From NCBI GenBank assembly GCA_036872755.1, contig JAVHNS010000001.1, forward strand, positions 372,001 to 436,000: a stretch of 64,000 nucleotides of DNA, written 5' to 3'. Shown here one piece after another: positions 1 through 10,967 of the stretch (position 1 is the stretch's first letter; each line of letters opens with the position of its first letter). Both the position numbers and the translations under genes were made by a program. Under the pieces are notes generated by a model that was not told where the DNA came from, searched no databases, and was given only the letters and a program-made list of their open reading frames with translations. The stretch is from Orbilia blumenaviensis. Lineage: Eukaryota > Ascomycota > Orbiliomycetes > Orbiliales > Orbiliaceae.

Positions 1-1213
1 AAGAAGGGAGGTCGCGGAAAGGTTCGTGGTTTTCACAAGAAGATCAGGGTCGCCGGAAGGAAAGCCTTTAGAGGTTATACCGGAGAGTTCGACAAAGAAA
101 CTCTCCAGGAAATCCTGAAATCCCCAGAAGTTAGCTACGTCGAACAAGATGCCGTTGTCAAAGTCAACCTCATCGATACACCTGAGGAAACCAATGAGCT
201 TAACAAGCGTGTCTATCGATCATCTGCGACTTGGGGCCTTGACCGCATCTCTCACGTAAACTACATTACGGACAAAAAGGATAAGGATAATAAGCCAGCA
301 TACAGGTATTACTACAATGATAATTACTCTGGTGAGGGCGCCACTGTCTACGTCATTGATACAGGAATTAAGGAGGATCACATTGTAAGTTCTTTAATAC
401 CACTGCTGAAGCAAAATTTGTTCACTAATATGCTCCTAGCAATTCGCCGATATGTACACCGGAAAGAGCAGAGTCCGATGGGGAACCAACACCATTGATA
501 AGGACAACACTGATGGAGCTGGACACGGAACTCACTGCGCAGGTACTATTGGTGGTTTGACCTATGGTGTCAGCAGAAAGGTCAACCTCGTCGCGGTTAA
601 GGTCCTCGACAAGGACGGATATGGATCTTGGACCAGCGTCATTGAAGGAATCAATTGGGTTGCTAAGGACGCCAACAGTACTGGACGCGCTAGTTACTCC
701 GTGGCTAGCATGTCCCTCGGAGGTGGCAAATCTAATGCTGTCAATGATGCTATCAGAGCTCTCCACGCAGCTGGTGTTAGTGTTGTGGTAGCTGCCGGTA
801 ACGAGAACGACGACGCGAGCAGATACTCGCCAGCTTCGGCACCCGAAGCCATTACTATCGGTGCAATCGAAGAGGATGGCACAGTCGCCCAATTCTCCAA
901 CTACGGAACCAGTGTAGACCTCCTCGCCCCCGGTGTCAACGTTCTTAGCGCCGTCATCGACTCGCGAACCGCTACTGATTTCTACTCCGGTACTTCTATG
1001 GCAACTCCCCACGTCGCTGGCTTGGCAGCATACTTCATCAGCCAATCGATCAAAGAAAACAAGAAGGGAATCACACCAACGGAGATGAAGCAACTCCTCA
1101 TCAAGAGCTCATGGACTGTTTCTCCAACTACCCTAGGTAGATACCTTCGCAACGCCCCAGCTAGAGTCGCTGGAAACAATTACTGCCACGCGGGTTACAC
1201 TTGCGACGTCTAA
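1..1213 (+). CDS. Subtilisin-like serine protease (S8, proteinase K type), 5' end outside window
   Basis: A secreted endoprotease cut by the window edge. Exon 1..384 continues from upstream; a 55-bp phase-0 intron (385..439, GTAAGT...TAG) leads to exon 440..1213. The visible 385 residues start in an I9-type inhibitor prodomain (ends near VSYVEQDAVV), followed by a Lys-Arg pair (LNKR) that is a likely maturation site. The catalytic triad is complete: Asp in VIDTG (visible residue 120), His in GHGTH (157) and Ser in GTSMATP (314). The oxyanion-hole Asn lies in AAGNE. Family knowledge places such enzymes outside the cell for protein digestion. The signal peptide is not visible. There is no break in the visible part. 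It is a different subtype from the large PA-domain subtilisin at the other end of the window. Confidence 0.93.
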
Positions 1214-4200
1214 ATGACGCTCCCCAGATTGATCTACGATCACACCCCTATTTTCTTAAAGTGTCACGAGGGACGAATTGGCATGAAATCTGGAATTTAA
1301 TGGAGCATGTTAATGGCTTGTTTTGGAGTTTGGGTCTTCTGTTTCTTCGAAGTGAAGAGTAAATCATCTAGCGTTTGCAAAATTTTAACCGATACCCTCA
1401 TTTAGTTCATGGACTGCTATACTCGCATCCATCACCAACGGCCAAGTCAACGGCCCAATGACTAATCAGTCACTGCAGAGACCTTGAATCTCTTCTATTT
1501 GTATTTTTAATTACCATGCATGTACCAAAAATCAGGGGGAGTTGGCTTCTGGAGCTGGGATTTCTGGGTGGTTGTGGCTTTTGATATCATGATTGCACAG
1601 TTATTATTGTTTCTGCATGTACCTTAAGGAATAATGAAAAATGGCTTGAAATATTTGACATCGATCCTCCCAAGCATAATGTCTGCTTAGACAAGTAGTT
1701 AAGCCAGGTCAGCTGCTCTCAAAGCATCAAACGTCAGGCGGCTTCTACCCCTGTCCTTGCTCGCCAGGGATCCTTAATTGGGTAATCAGGGCAATCAAGA
1801 TTGTTTCAAGATTTAGACGTCAAGCAACGTTTTGATTCTAGGACCTTGAAGACATAAATGGTTTCTCATTACCGGGTAGCTCCCACATGAAAGTTTTATG
1901 AGTTGGGGAATATCTTGGTTGACAGTAAATAGTATCTCCAAATGCTTCCGACAGGTGCAGCAAACAAGACTTCATGAGATGTCCCTACTCTAGCCTATCA
2001 GGCCAAAGAGCTAGGACTTGGAGGGTCGCAATTACCGGCGGATTTGGCGAATCGGAAACTGAAAATGGAAGGGTCTGTTCAAAAATCCTCTTAAATTTGC
2101 GGAATTCGAAGCACTTTAAAATATGCTGACGCCATCTCGGTGTTGCGCCACATGGAAAGTCATCTGGCGTTGGCGATGACAACGCGCGCAGAGCCGGGCA
2201 TTGGGAAGAGACCCGTCAAGATGTAAGATTTGCTGCTAGAGCAGCAGCCTACGATGTTTCCCATGGATGGCGGGTGTTACTAATTGATGAGACTCTAGTT
2301 GAGGTCTTGGGTTAGATGGAGAATCATGGCTAGCTCTGTTACGTAATATCTTAAAATATTGTGTCTTTTGAACAAATCTGATTACGAGGCTGTTGAAAGA
2401 ATATCCGAATTGGAGTTGCAGGCTGGTAGCTGGCTAGTTATGCATGCCAACACACGAGGGAACACATTTGGATGTCGCGTACTTCTAGATCTAGATCGAC
2501 CGATATCTCTGTGCGCGTTGGGGGTCTGCCGGACAATTCAATTGAGATATTCCAACGATTAGTAACAAGATCGAGTCCTCAGGCTTTCTTCGACGTTCCT
2601 AATTTTCTTTGTGCAATCGTATTTCTACATTACCTAGTATCCTGGCAGTCTCCCCTAAGCCCGGAGTTGCTTTCTAGTTAGAACCAGCCGCCCCAGTATA
2701 GTCTGTATTAATAATATTTATCGGATCAGAGTGAAGTGGTCGATTTAGTGAAGTATGTTAACTAAACACCATTTCTATCTGGGCCGGAAACCGGGTCAAT
2801 ATCGACCCCTCCCTTCCAATAGCTATTAATTTCCCCCGCAGGCCCGCTAGGTACCTCCGTAATATTGGGACTTATTGAGATGATTTCCAGCGCCGAATCG
2901 GTGACATTGCGCCTGAGTGTCGCACAGCATTGTCTCAGGCGGCAGACTTAGCCTAATTAAGACCCACACTGACCGAAATATAATTTTCTTAAGCGGGTTT
3001 CGCTTCAAAGGTGTACAGAACTCAATAGTTGGGTTTGTCTATTGGCTCGAAAATCCGTCATTCGTAGCCAAAATGAAGGTCCAGAGGGTATACCATTGCG
3101 GATAACCGTGAATACAATAGTCTCCGAGGCATTCTAACCCCACGCTGTGCCGTGCACAACTACACAATGTAGTATTAATGAGGGGAGGGCGGAACCAGAC
3201 CCCGCATCAGGAGCCTTGTATATCGGTTGAGTGCAGTCCAGTTAGTCTCGGGAGCTCGGTGGGATGAGTGCGCATACATTGAGTTTGGGTTTTTGACCAT
3301 GTAACCAGGTGGATCACGCAAGGCCTTGCCGCAGCTACTGGTCTGGTGAACCCTGTGCAGTTGCTTCTATACCGGTCAAGCTAAGCACGCAAGCAGTTAG
3401 ATTCTTTATACCCCAAAGATTGTTTCCCAATGCCGCTGGGTTTTCGTTTGCAATAACCGGTCTTGGAAGCAACACAGTGGAGCCCGAAGTTCGCAAGCTG
3501 ACCTCTGTAACGACAGTAGCTATGCAAGAGGTGGATTTCTGGATATGCATGGGGCTGAGATCAGCAGGTCTTTATGAACGGGTGTGCATGAAACTGATCT
3601 TGGCGGCGTAGGGTGATTCGACATCTGCAGTGCGAGAGTTTTCACTTGCGCACTGGTCGGTTACGAGACTGCACACCGGCATCATGCAAGTGTGTTATGA
3701 TGCTCTTCGCATATGTGTTGCAACCCGACCCGCCCAAACGAGATGGCTGATTGATGGAGAACTTTAAGACATCAATGGCAGTTACACAAAATCAGGGACT
3801 ATCGATCATTCTCAAACTCCTCGTACTTGAGCACTTATTGCATCGCGGTGAAATAATATAGGATAGCTTGCGCAATGCCGCATTCCGCAACATAGCGAAG
3901 CCGTCTCAGCTCAGCAAAAGAACAGCATGGCTGGGCTATAAGCTGCAGTTGGTTCCATGGCTTTTCCCCCACGGTGTGACTCCCCGCTCGCTTCATGCAT
4001 ATGCATATACCGCAGAGGATAGACCGAAAATTTGCGTCTACGCTAATTTGGGACCAATCGCCTTTCGCTGTATATACAGTATACCCTTTCTTCTGTTACA
4101 GTGCATGGGTTATTGGGTTTTAATTTGCACATTTATTATTCACCAATGCGCTGTAAGGAGAGGCATCCTTTTTCCTTTCCTAGGTTCCTAATTTTTCAGC

Positions 4201-4333
4201 CAGCGAAAGATCTTGTGTTCTGTGTCCAGCACCACTGAATTCTAAATTTCCACTATCCAACGAAGATCATAAGAGGATCATTTGAATATCACAGCTATAC
4301 TTCTACACCCGAGCTTCCGATAATTGAGCTACC
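1214..4333. other. Gene-poor stretch, no supported gene
   Basis: AT-leaning non-coding DNA. Open frames here (for example near 1985..2182, 3309..3611, 3868..4191) are short, lack recognisable domains and do not extend through plausible introns. A TATATACAGTATA tract near 4070 could belong to the promoter of the gene that starts at 4334. Confidence 0.5.
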
Positions 4334-5252
4334 ATGTCGTTCAGCCCGCCAGGTATGAGCTTTATTTAATGGAACTAAGATGCCGGGGGGCCTGGCTAAC
4401 TACGTCTTCAGATGCTAGGTCGCCACGTATGATCTTGCCTAATAGAAAATGGTTAAGAGCCTCTAAACTAATCAACTATCCATTCAGCTTTTACAGGAGG
4501 GGAATTTGGGGCGCCTAGTTCATCAGGTAAAGACTTTTCTTGAAAGCACTGTAACCTCGGAGTTGACTCCCTTTTATATAGATCTAGGCCGCGAGAACCC
4601 CGTGAATAACAATCCTACATTCGGTCCCAGACCAATATTAGGTATGGGTCGTGGTTATAAGGAATAGGGATAAGAAAAACAGCCCCAGAACTGACTATCC
4701 TTTGAATTCAGGCGACCAGACTGGTACTTCTTCAGGTATGGGCTTTCTGAATGGTGCACAGCTGGCTAGTAGCATCTAAGCTAACTGTCTCTCTGATTGA
4801 AGAGCACGTTCAGGCTATTAAGGATCTAAACCTGTTGGAAAACACATTGGTGCTGCAGGGGCGTGTATCCGCATATGTTGCTGGGCTTAGAAGCCGAATT
4901 GAATCCCTAGAGGGCAGGAACAAAGAGCTGCAAAGACAGTTAGAATCTCGAGGTACAGCCGAGTCCAATGCATTAAAAACTCTCCGTGGGCAGTTGGAAG
5001 ACGCCAATAGGATCATCAAAGAGATGTCTGACATGTACAACTTAGCCTAAGGTATGTTAGGCGCAGTGGAAGGCGTACATCGGTTCTGGAGGGGAGATAA
5101 TAGCTAACCAGAGTCATTGCCCTATCTATATAGAATCTGAGTGGTGTCTAAAGATCCCCTGTTACTTTTGTTGCTGCTATTGCCGCAGGAAAAAGAAAAA
5201 GGGGTCAAATAGAAACCCAGAAGGATTGGTCATGGAGCCAGTGATATCCTAG
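4334..5252 (+). CDS. Multi-micro-exon coiled-coil gene with Cys/polybasic tail (unknown function)
   Basis: I do not recognise this protein. Seven exons can be read: 4334..4352, 4412..4426, 4497..4526, 4582..4641, 4712..4735, 4803..5051 and 5134..5252. Every intron is phase 1, and nearly all have a GTAxG start, a CTAAC/CTGAC-like branch point and an AG end, so every internal exon (15, 30, 60, 24, 249 nt) is a multiple of three. The micro-exons encode a Pro/Gly/Ser-rich head (starts MSFSPP). The 249-nt exon encodes a charged coiled coil with heptad-like leucines (LRSRIESLEGRNKELQRQL). The last exon encodes a Cys cluster followed by a basic run (CYFCCCYCRRKKKK), suggestive of a palmitoylated or membrane-bound end. 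An in-frame TAA (5048..5050) lies one base before the donor at 5052. The product is therefore either 131 residues or, if that codon is spliced out (an alternative phase-1 donor exists after TCTCGAG near 4951), a tailed form. It could also be a recently broken gene. Confidence 0.55.
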
Positions 5253-6555
5253 ATACGTTTTCGGTCCCTACGCGCTACCACGCGTCTGGTCTACGAGACA
5301 ACCCTACACAAAGTATATGATATCCGTCATACTGGATATCGGGAAGCATCAATTCCGTATCCGTATAGCTGCGGTATCTTCTATGCGCGTGGTTTGAAGT
5401 ACTGCCGTCGCTGCATTTGCTACATAGCTGCTATCCCCCCTGAGTTGGATTATAAAGCCTTGTACCAATAGTGGTCACTGTTTAAACATTTGGTAATTAG
5501 TCAGTTTTCTGTTCTATAATTTCCTGGATTCTTTGTAGTTAGCCCTCACTACTTTGCTGGCAATGACTTTCCCATCTGAATTTTTATATTGATTATTCAA
5601 TAACCCATTTCTCCCCCAAGCCTGTAATAAGTTTCCCCTCCATAACCTTTCCAAAATGTATTAATCACGAAGGTACCTACTTACGGACTTGCTTTAACCT
5701 ACTTACCACCAAAAGGCTCGTTTTGAAGCTCATGGCTTCGTCTAAGATAAACATGAGCTTTATGAATTGCAAAATGTTATCTACAGATATAAATTAGTTA
5801 CTCTTATACATATCATCAAATCACGATAATGGGTGATACTGCCATCCTCGGGCTGCACGGCCCTCAACTAGGTGGCATGGGTATCCCTCTTAACCAATGT
5901 AGCTACATGTAGAATAGGTATAGGTATATACCCTTTAGTTGGTGGGCTTTCTTAAGTCGTGTATATATCACACTAGAAGGTGAGAGGAAATAATTGGCGA
6001 GATCCTGCCATGTGGAGTTCGTGTTCGGGTAGAAATGCCTATCGGAGCATTGGGTTTCTCGGTGTCAAAGGCTTTAAAGCATTAAAACGTATTTTGTTTA
6101 TAGCGATTTCCGAACTGAATAATAATGCACACTTCGAGGACGATATATATCTGTGTGTGTAAGTGTGTGTGTGTATGCACCCCACCGAAATAAAAAGTTA
6201 AAAGTAGCGAGCGCTCTGTTTCGACGCGAGTGACTTGAATCGACACACAGTCGAAGTAGGTAGTTTAATATTTGCCCTAGCTCCGGAAGTGTAAATGTAA
6301 CCCAGTATACAAATCTAGTCCAAAGCTAATAATACAAAGTGATCATATATGCGCCAGAGTAGTGTCCATTCACGGTAATAATTGCTTCTTTACACATTCT
6401 ATATGATTTCCAGCGTTAACGTTAGACGTTTGAATGAGATAAATACAATAAATCTAGAATCTGAGGATCTCAGAATCTGATCACAAAGTCATAGATATAT
6501 GTCTCCAGCCATTCGACGTTCCCGACGTCACCCAACTGGTCAGTATGCCAAATCT
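5253..6555. other. Intergenic, no supported gene
   Basis: Non-coding DNA between convergent genes. It contains a short GT-rich run (TGTGTGTGTAAGTGTGTGTGTGTATG, about 6150..6176). No domain-bearing frame is seen. Confidence 0.5.
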
Positions 6556-7515
6556 TTAAAACTTATACTCTCGAGATCTCCTCTCCGCTTTGAGCCCCGG
6601 ATCCCTAGCGTTAATCGTATGTTGGTAATCGGGTGATTCTTGAGGATGTGGTTCTACCAATCGCCCATGGATCAAGCCCACCAGGAACCCCGGTACCCGG
6701 CGGCTAGCAACGTTTATACTATCGACCAGGATAATCAAGCCCGTAATAAATGGTATCAGTTGCCCAGGAGATTGAAAATCCGTTACTGGTGCAAGATGAT
6801 TCCATTTGATAGTAAGCTCAACCCCCAGAACTACCAGTACCAAGCTGGTATAACCCAGGAGGCGAGAATAAGCCGAAGCTGTGCTGTTGATATCCTTTAT
6901 AATAGTGGCCTCTGACGTATTGTGCCGGTAGTACATTGTTAGAAGTTTGCACACCCTATAGGCGGAGAAAATGGACGCCACGGCATCGATTGTGCAGTAT
7001 AGCAAAGCAAGGACTCGAAACCATCCATTAAGACGCACTCTTGCGAAGAAGAAGATGATGTTTTCCGTCCGAAGGGCTGGAAGGCTGTTTACTAGCGTAG
7101 AGAATAGCCAAATAAAGGCACTGCTGATTCCGAGCTCAACAAACAACCGCATTATGAAACCTAGAGTCTCTGTAACCCTCTCTCCCGGATCTGCATATAA
7201 ATCTCGCACTGTAGCTTTGGCCGGAAAACTCAGGATCGCTAGAATAGCAAGAACAATAAATGCTTCGCAGGAGCTAAAAAGTTGTTTATATGCAAAAAAG
7301 AACCAAGAAACTAGTATTGGTACGATAACGCTACTCGATGCTAATTTCAGACCTCTACCCTCACTGTGACTGTACAAAACCCATCCTATGGTATGGAGAT
7401 ACAATCCAATCCGAATTCCGAGCCCGTAGAGCTCTTGTGCCGCGATGGAATTCCCAGCGCTACCCGCAGAATCGGAGAGCCCTTCACTTCCAATGAGGCT
7501 CGTAAGCTCTGACAT
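6556..7515 (-). CDS. Multipass integral membrane protein, unknown function
   Basis: A single-exon frame of 319 residues starting at ATG 7515 (A at -3, good context). After a short Ser/Gly-rich N-terminus comes the block QELYGLGIRIGLYL. From there to about residue 270 there are roughly six to seven hydrophobic segments (for example SSVIVPILVSWFFFAY, FIVLAILAILSF, FIWLFSTLV, LGYTSLVLVVLGV, LIPFITGLIILV). The C-terminus is short and basic. I recall this ELYGLG-type N-terminus from uncharacterised fungal membrane proteins, so I name no function. There is no signal peptide cleavage site. The frame is intact and membrane-like throughout, so I regard it as a real gene. It converges on the micro-exon gene. 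Confidence 0.75.
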   Translation of the reverse strand: MSELTSLIGSEGLSDSAGSAGNSIAAQELYGLGIRIGLYLHTIGWVLYSHSEGRGLKLASSSVIVPILVSWFFFAYKQLFSSCEAFIVLAILAILSFPAKATVRDLYADPGERVTETLGFIMRLFVELGISSAFIWLFSTLVNSLPALRTENIIFFFARVRLNGWFRVLALLYCTIDAVASIFSAYRVCKLLTMYYRHNTSEATIIKDINSTASAYSRLLGYTSLVLVVLGVELTIKWNHLAPVTDFQSPGQLIPFITGLIILVDSINVASRRVPGFLVGLIHGRLVEPHPQESPDYQHTINARDPGLKAERRSREYKF

Positions 7516-9677
7516 TTTTAGAAAGAGAGGGTTTTTTTAACAGTGGGGCTGATTATGTAGTAGATTTTGAGAGTAAGAATGCAAAGGATATAAAAGCGGA
7601 GTTGCTTGACGTTAATTAACACAATAGGGGTATATACGCACCAAAGATTATTGTTCTCGTAGGGAGGAATGCATCAACTCTTAAATTACAAATCTGCTTA
7701 CCATAAGGGAAAAGAATATTTGAGGGCTGTACTGGTATGCTGCAGGGTGAATTGTCCAGAAGTGAAACAGTGACTAGGCCGTATCGTAGACTGATTCCCA
7801 TGGCATCTGGACCACGTTTCTGCAAAACATCCCGGCGATTTTATTGCTACACAATAGGGGTGGCCGCTTCAGGATAGCCGCTCCAGGGTATCTGTTGCAT
7901 TTGAACTAACTATTGCATGATTTTGCATATTATTACTGCTATAGCGCTGCTGCTATATATTTATAGTGTTGCTGCTAGTTATGCGATTGGCTGATCGAAA
8001 AGAAAAACTTTAGGAGTACAAGCGAAGGGCAACGAGACCAGCGAAGGGTGGCATATTCGCATATCATAAATGCATATGTGGATATGTGTTTTCCAAACTT
8101 GTAAATGCACGGATGCTCCACCATTACCTCTTTCTGAACCTTTTCCGTTCCCGAATTAATATCACAGTTTTATAATATGCTAAAATTCGATATGATTCCG
8201 AAGTAAGGTGGCCGCAAACACACGTTCCTAAGTAAGATATTCACATTCAAAATTACCACACGTTATCCGCGCTGATTGAACCCACACATGGTGTGGCGTT
8301 ACAACATTTAGCTGCATGTATTTAAGTACTTCTAGTTGCTTTGGGGCCCAATGAGTACACGGTGCATACTCTCACCGGCTGAACGCACGACTATTAATAT
8401 AAGTTTGTCTTATCTCCAAATATTAACAATAATGGCGTCTAACCAGTGGCTTCTAATAGAAGAATAACAAGCGCCAACTGCATACCTACGAGGCTTGCCA
8501 AGGTTACTGGCAGACGGCGCGCGGGGACAGCATTGAGCGAGTGCCGCGCTTATAGACGCCCTCACTAACCCCAGATATAGAAAACCTAATTTGTACATTA
8601 CACGCAATAATTAAAATTATAACATATAATCATACTAATTATTAAAATCAAATTTCCCCTTGATATGAACGAAGAATTCGGGAATCCGAGTCTTGTGTGG
8701 CTGGAGTCCTATCTGTGGCTCGCGGATTATCGGTAAAGCTTACCTGCTGAATGCTGGCGGTGTTAACACTGGCGCAAAATTCATTTTCTTCCTTTTTTAC
8801 AAGGGCGTCGACGCATATACCTAGGTATCTATTACTCAGCCCTTACTTAACTTAACGAAGGGGTTTGTATCTCTGCAATGTTTGATTCGGACTACAAAAA
8901 TCGCCTCTGATTGCATGCGTATTCGAATAGGAGAGGTTTGTCTGACGTGTGCAAAATCTGCACAACAAAAAACGCCCTTCCCTTAAAAAATTTGCACACG
9001 ACCAGCACTATGTCCGTGTGAGGTTGGCTTAATTGGGCCTCTCTTATGATATAATAGATCTAGATGGCCAGGTTCACACAATCCGCAGGACTTTCTTTGT
9101 TATAATAATAACCACTAGTTAGTTAGTTAACTAAGTGCTACCAGAACGAAGCAGCTTAAGACTGCGCACGCGCCACATCTTGTACTAGAACAACTTCCAA
9201 CAGCTCACCAAGATGCGATATGCCTCACATGCGCAAAAGGCAACATGCAACACCAATAATGTTTTTGAATTGAATTACACAACAGAAAACTAAAGATCAA
9301 TAATCAAGCTGCCCCCGTCTGCGAGCTAGTTATTTCCCGAGATAGTGATTCATTATGACCAAAGCGTTTTTTCGGGCTCCCCAATTGCATTAGTAATCAA
9401 TGTGAGTTCCCCGCAAACCTTGCCCATCGACGGGCCGTTATCCCTGTCCGTTTGTAGGTTATGATCCTAAACCACCAGGGTCTTAATTCGGATTACGTTT
9501 AGCTTGGCTCAACCGGTTTACGGCCGTCAATCCTACTTAAATAGCTCGAGTTCATTGACTGTATACACAAGTATTTGATTATTAAAGACAAGCACCGCTC
9601 AAACCGTTGATCAGTTGCTGGAAATTTTGCATTTTAGAGGGTTGTACCACCGATTTCCAATTAGTCTTAAAATCAAA
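7516..9677. other. Intergenic, no supported gene
   Basis: Non-coding DNA. It holds the inverted pair GTGTGCAAA / TTTGCACAC (about 8949..8999) and one TACCTAGGTA palindrome (8818..8827). A 12-mer ACACAATAGGGG occurs twice (about 7619 and 7849). No credible coding frame. Confidence 0.5.
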
Positions 9678-10860
9678 ATGTCCTCCAAACCATCCGATCT
9701 CCCCAGAATGAAGTATCGCTACCTTGGTCGTAGCGGGCTTCAAATTTCAGCAATCTCTCTCGGGGGTTGGTTGACCTATGGCGGGTATGCCGAAAACGAA
9801 AAAACTCTGGCCTGTATGAAAGCCGCTTATGACTGCGGTATCAATTTCTTTGATTGTGCCGAGGGTTACGCTGGCGGCGAGAGCGAAAGAGTCATGGGGG
9901 AAGCGATCAAAAAGTTCGGCTGGAAGCGAAATGATTTGGTGATATCTACAAAGATTTATTGGGGTGAAGCCAACGGAGAGATGCCTGTCAATAATGCTGG
10001 ATTGAGTAGGAAACACATCATTGAGGGTGTGGATTTGAGCTTGAAGAGGTTACAGTTAGATTATGGTACGTAAACTACCTCCATTCCTTCCGAAATCCAG
10101 GCCTCTGTTGCTGATACCCTCGCACGCGCTCCAGTTGACCTCATTTATGCACACCGACCGGACAGGAACACTCCAATCGAGGAGACTGTCCGCGCTTTCA
10201 ACCATGTCATTAATACTGGGAAAGCATTTTACTGGGGCACAAGCGAGTGGAATGCCGATGAAATTGCCAGCGCGCACCGTGTCGCCGACAAACTCGGCCT
10301 CATTGGCCCACTCATGGAACAACCAGAATATAATCTTCTGAAGAGGAATCGTGTGGAAGGCGACTATGCTCTACTTTATGAGCACTATGGCCTCGGATTA
10401 ACGATATTTAGTCCGTTGGCCGGGGGTATTCTGACTGGAAAATACCTTGACGGTATCCCGAAGGGGTCAAGGATTGGAACGAGTGATGATCCGTATATCC
10501 AGTATCTCAAATCCGGCGTAGGAGCCGACGCATGGGAGGAGAAGATGAACAAGGTCAGAAAACTGAAGGTATGGATACTCACAGTGCCCCGTATTCACGC
10601 TTTGCAGGAGCAGTTCTAAAGAGACATATAACTAGGAAATCGCGGACCAACTTGGTTGTAACCTAGCACAACTGGCTCTTGCCTGGGTTCTCAAGAATGA
10701 GCATGTCAGCTCTGCGATAACCGGTGCTTCCCGGCCAGAGCAAATCTATGACAGTGTCAAGGCCTTGAACATTGTACCCAAGCTTACCGACGCGCTTCTT
10801 GCGGAGATTGATGAAATTTGGCAAAACCGACCTCCTGTTCTCGAGCGAGTATTCTATTAG
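9678..10860 (+). CDS. Aldo/keto reductase, Kv-channel beta-subunit-like
   Basis: An NAD(P)H-dependent oxidoreductase of the AKR superfamily, 348 residues. Exons 9678..10065, 10135..10568 and 10636..10860 are separated by introns of 69 and 67 bp; frames close exactly (phases 1 and 0). The start at 9678 gives MSSKPSDLP just ahead of the conserved [13 protein letters not shown] strand; an upstream in-frame codon at 9615 is less likely. The AKR tetrad is visible: Asp59 and Tyr64 in [11 protein letters not shown], Lys92 in ISTKIYW, His136 in DLIYAHRPD. The loop [10 protein letters not shown] and the C-terminal motif [12 protein letters not shown] (cofactor phosphate binding) match the voltage-gated potassium channel beta-like subgroup. 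Probably a cytosolic carbonyl reductase; the substrate is not predictable. Its 3' end lies about 110 bp from the convergent PTH11-like gene. Confidence 0.92.
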
Positions 10861-10967
10861 GTGACATGTATCAATACATTTTTTGCCTTAGTTACTATAC
10901 ATGAGTTCATGAGCCCAGATTGAATCTATGGGAGCAATTTTATCATAGCTAGGGGGGTATCATGACA

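Noticed and set aside
3309..3611. 100-codon plus-strand frame and its minus-strand counterpart
   Set aside because: No recognisable motif and no good flanking exons.
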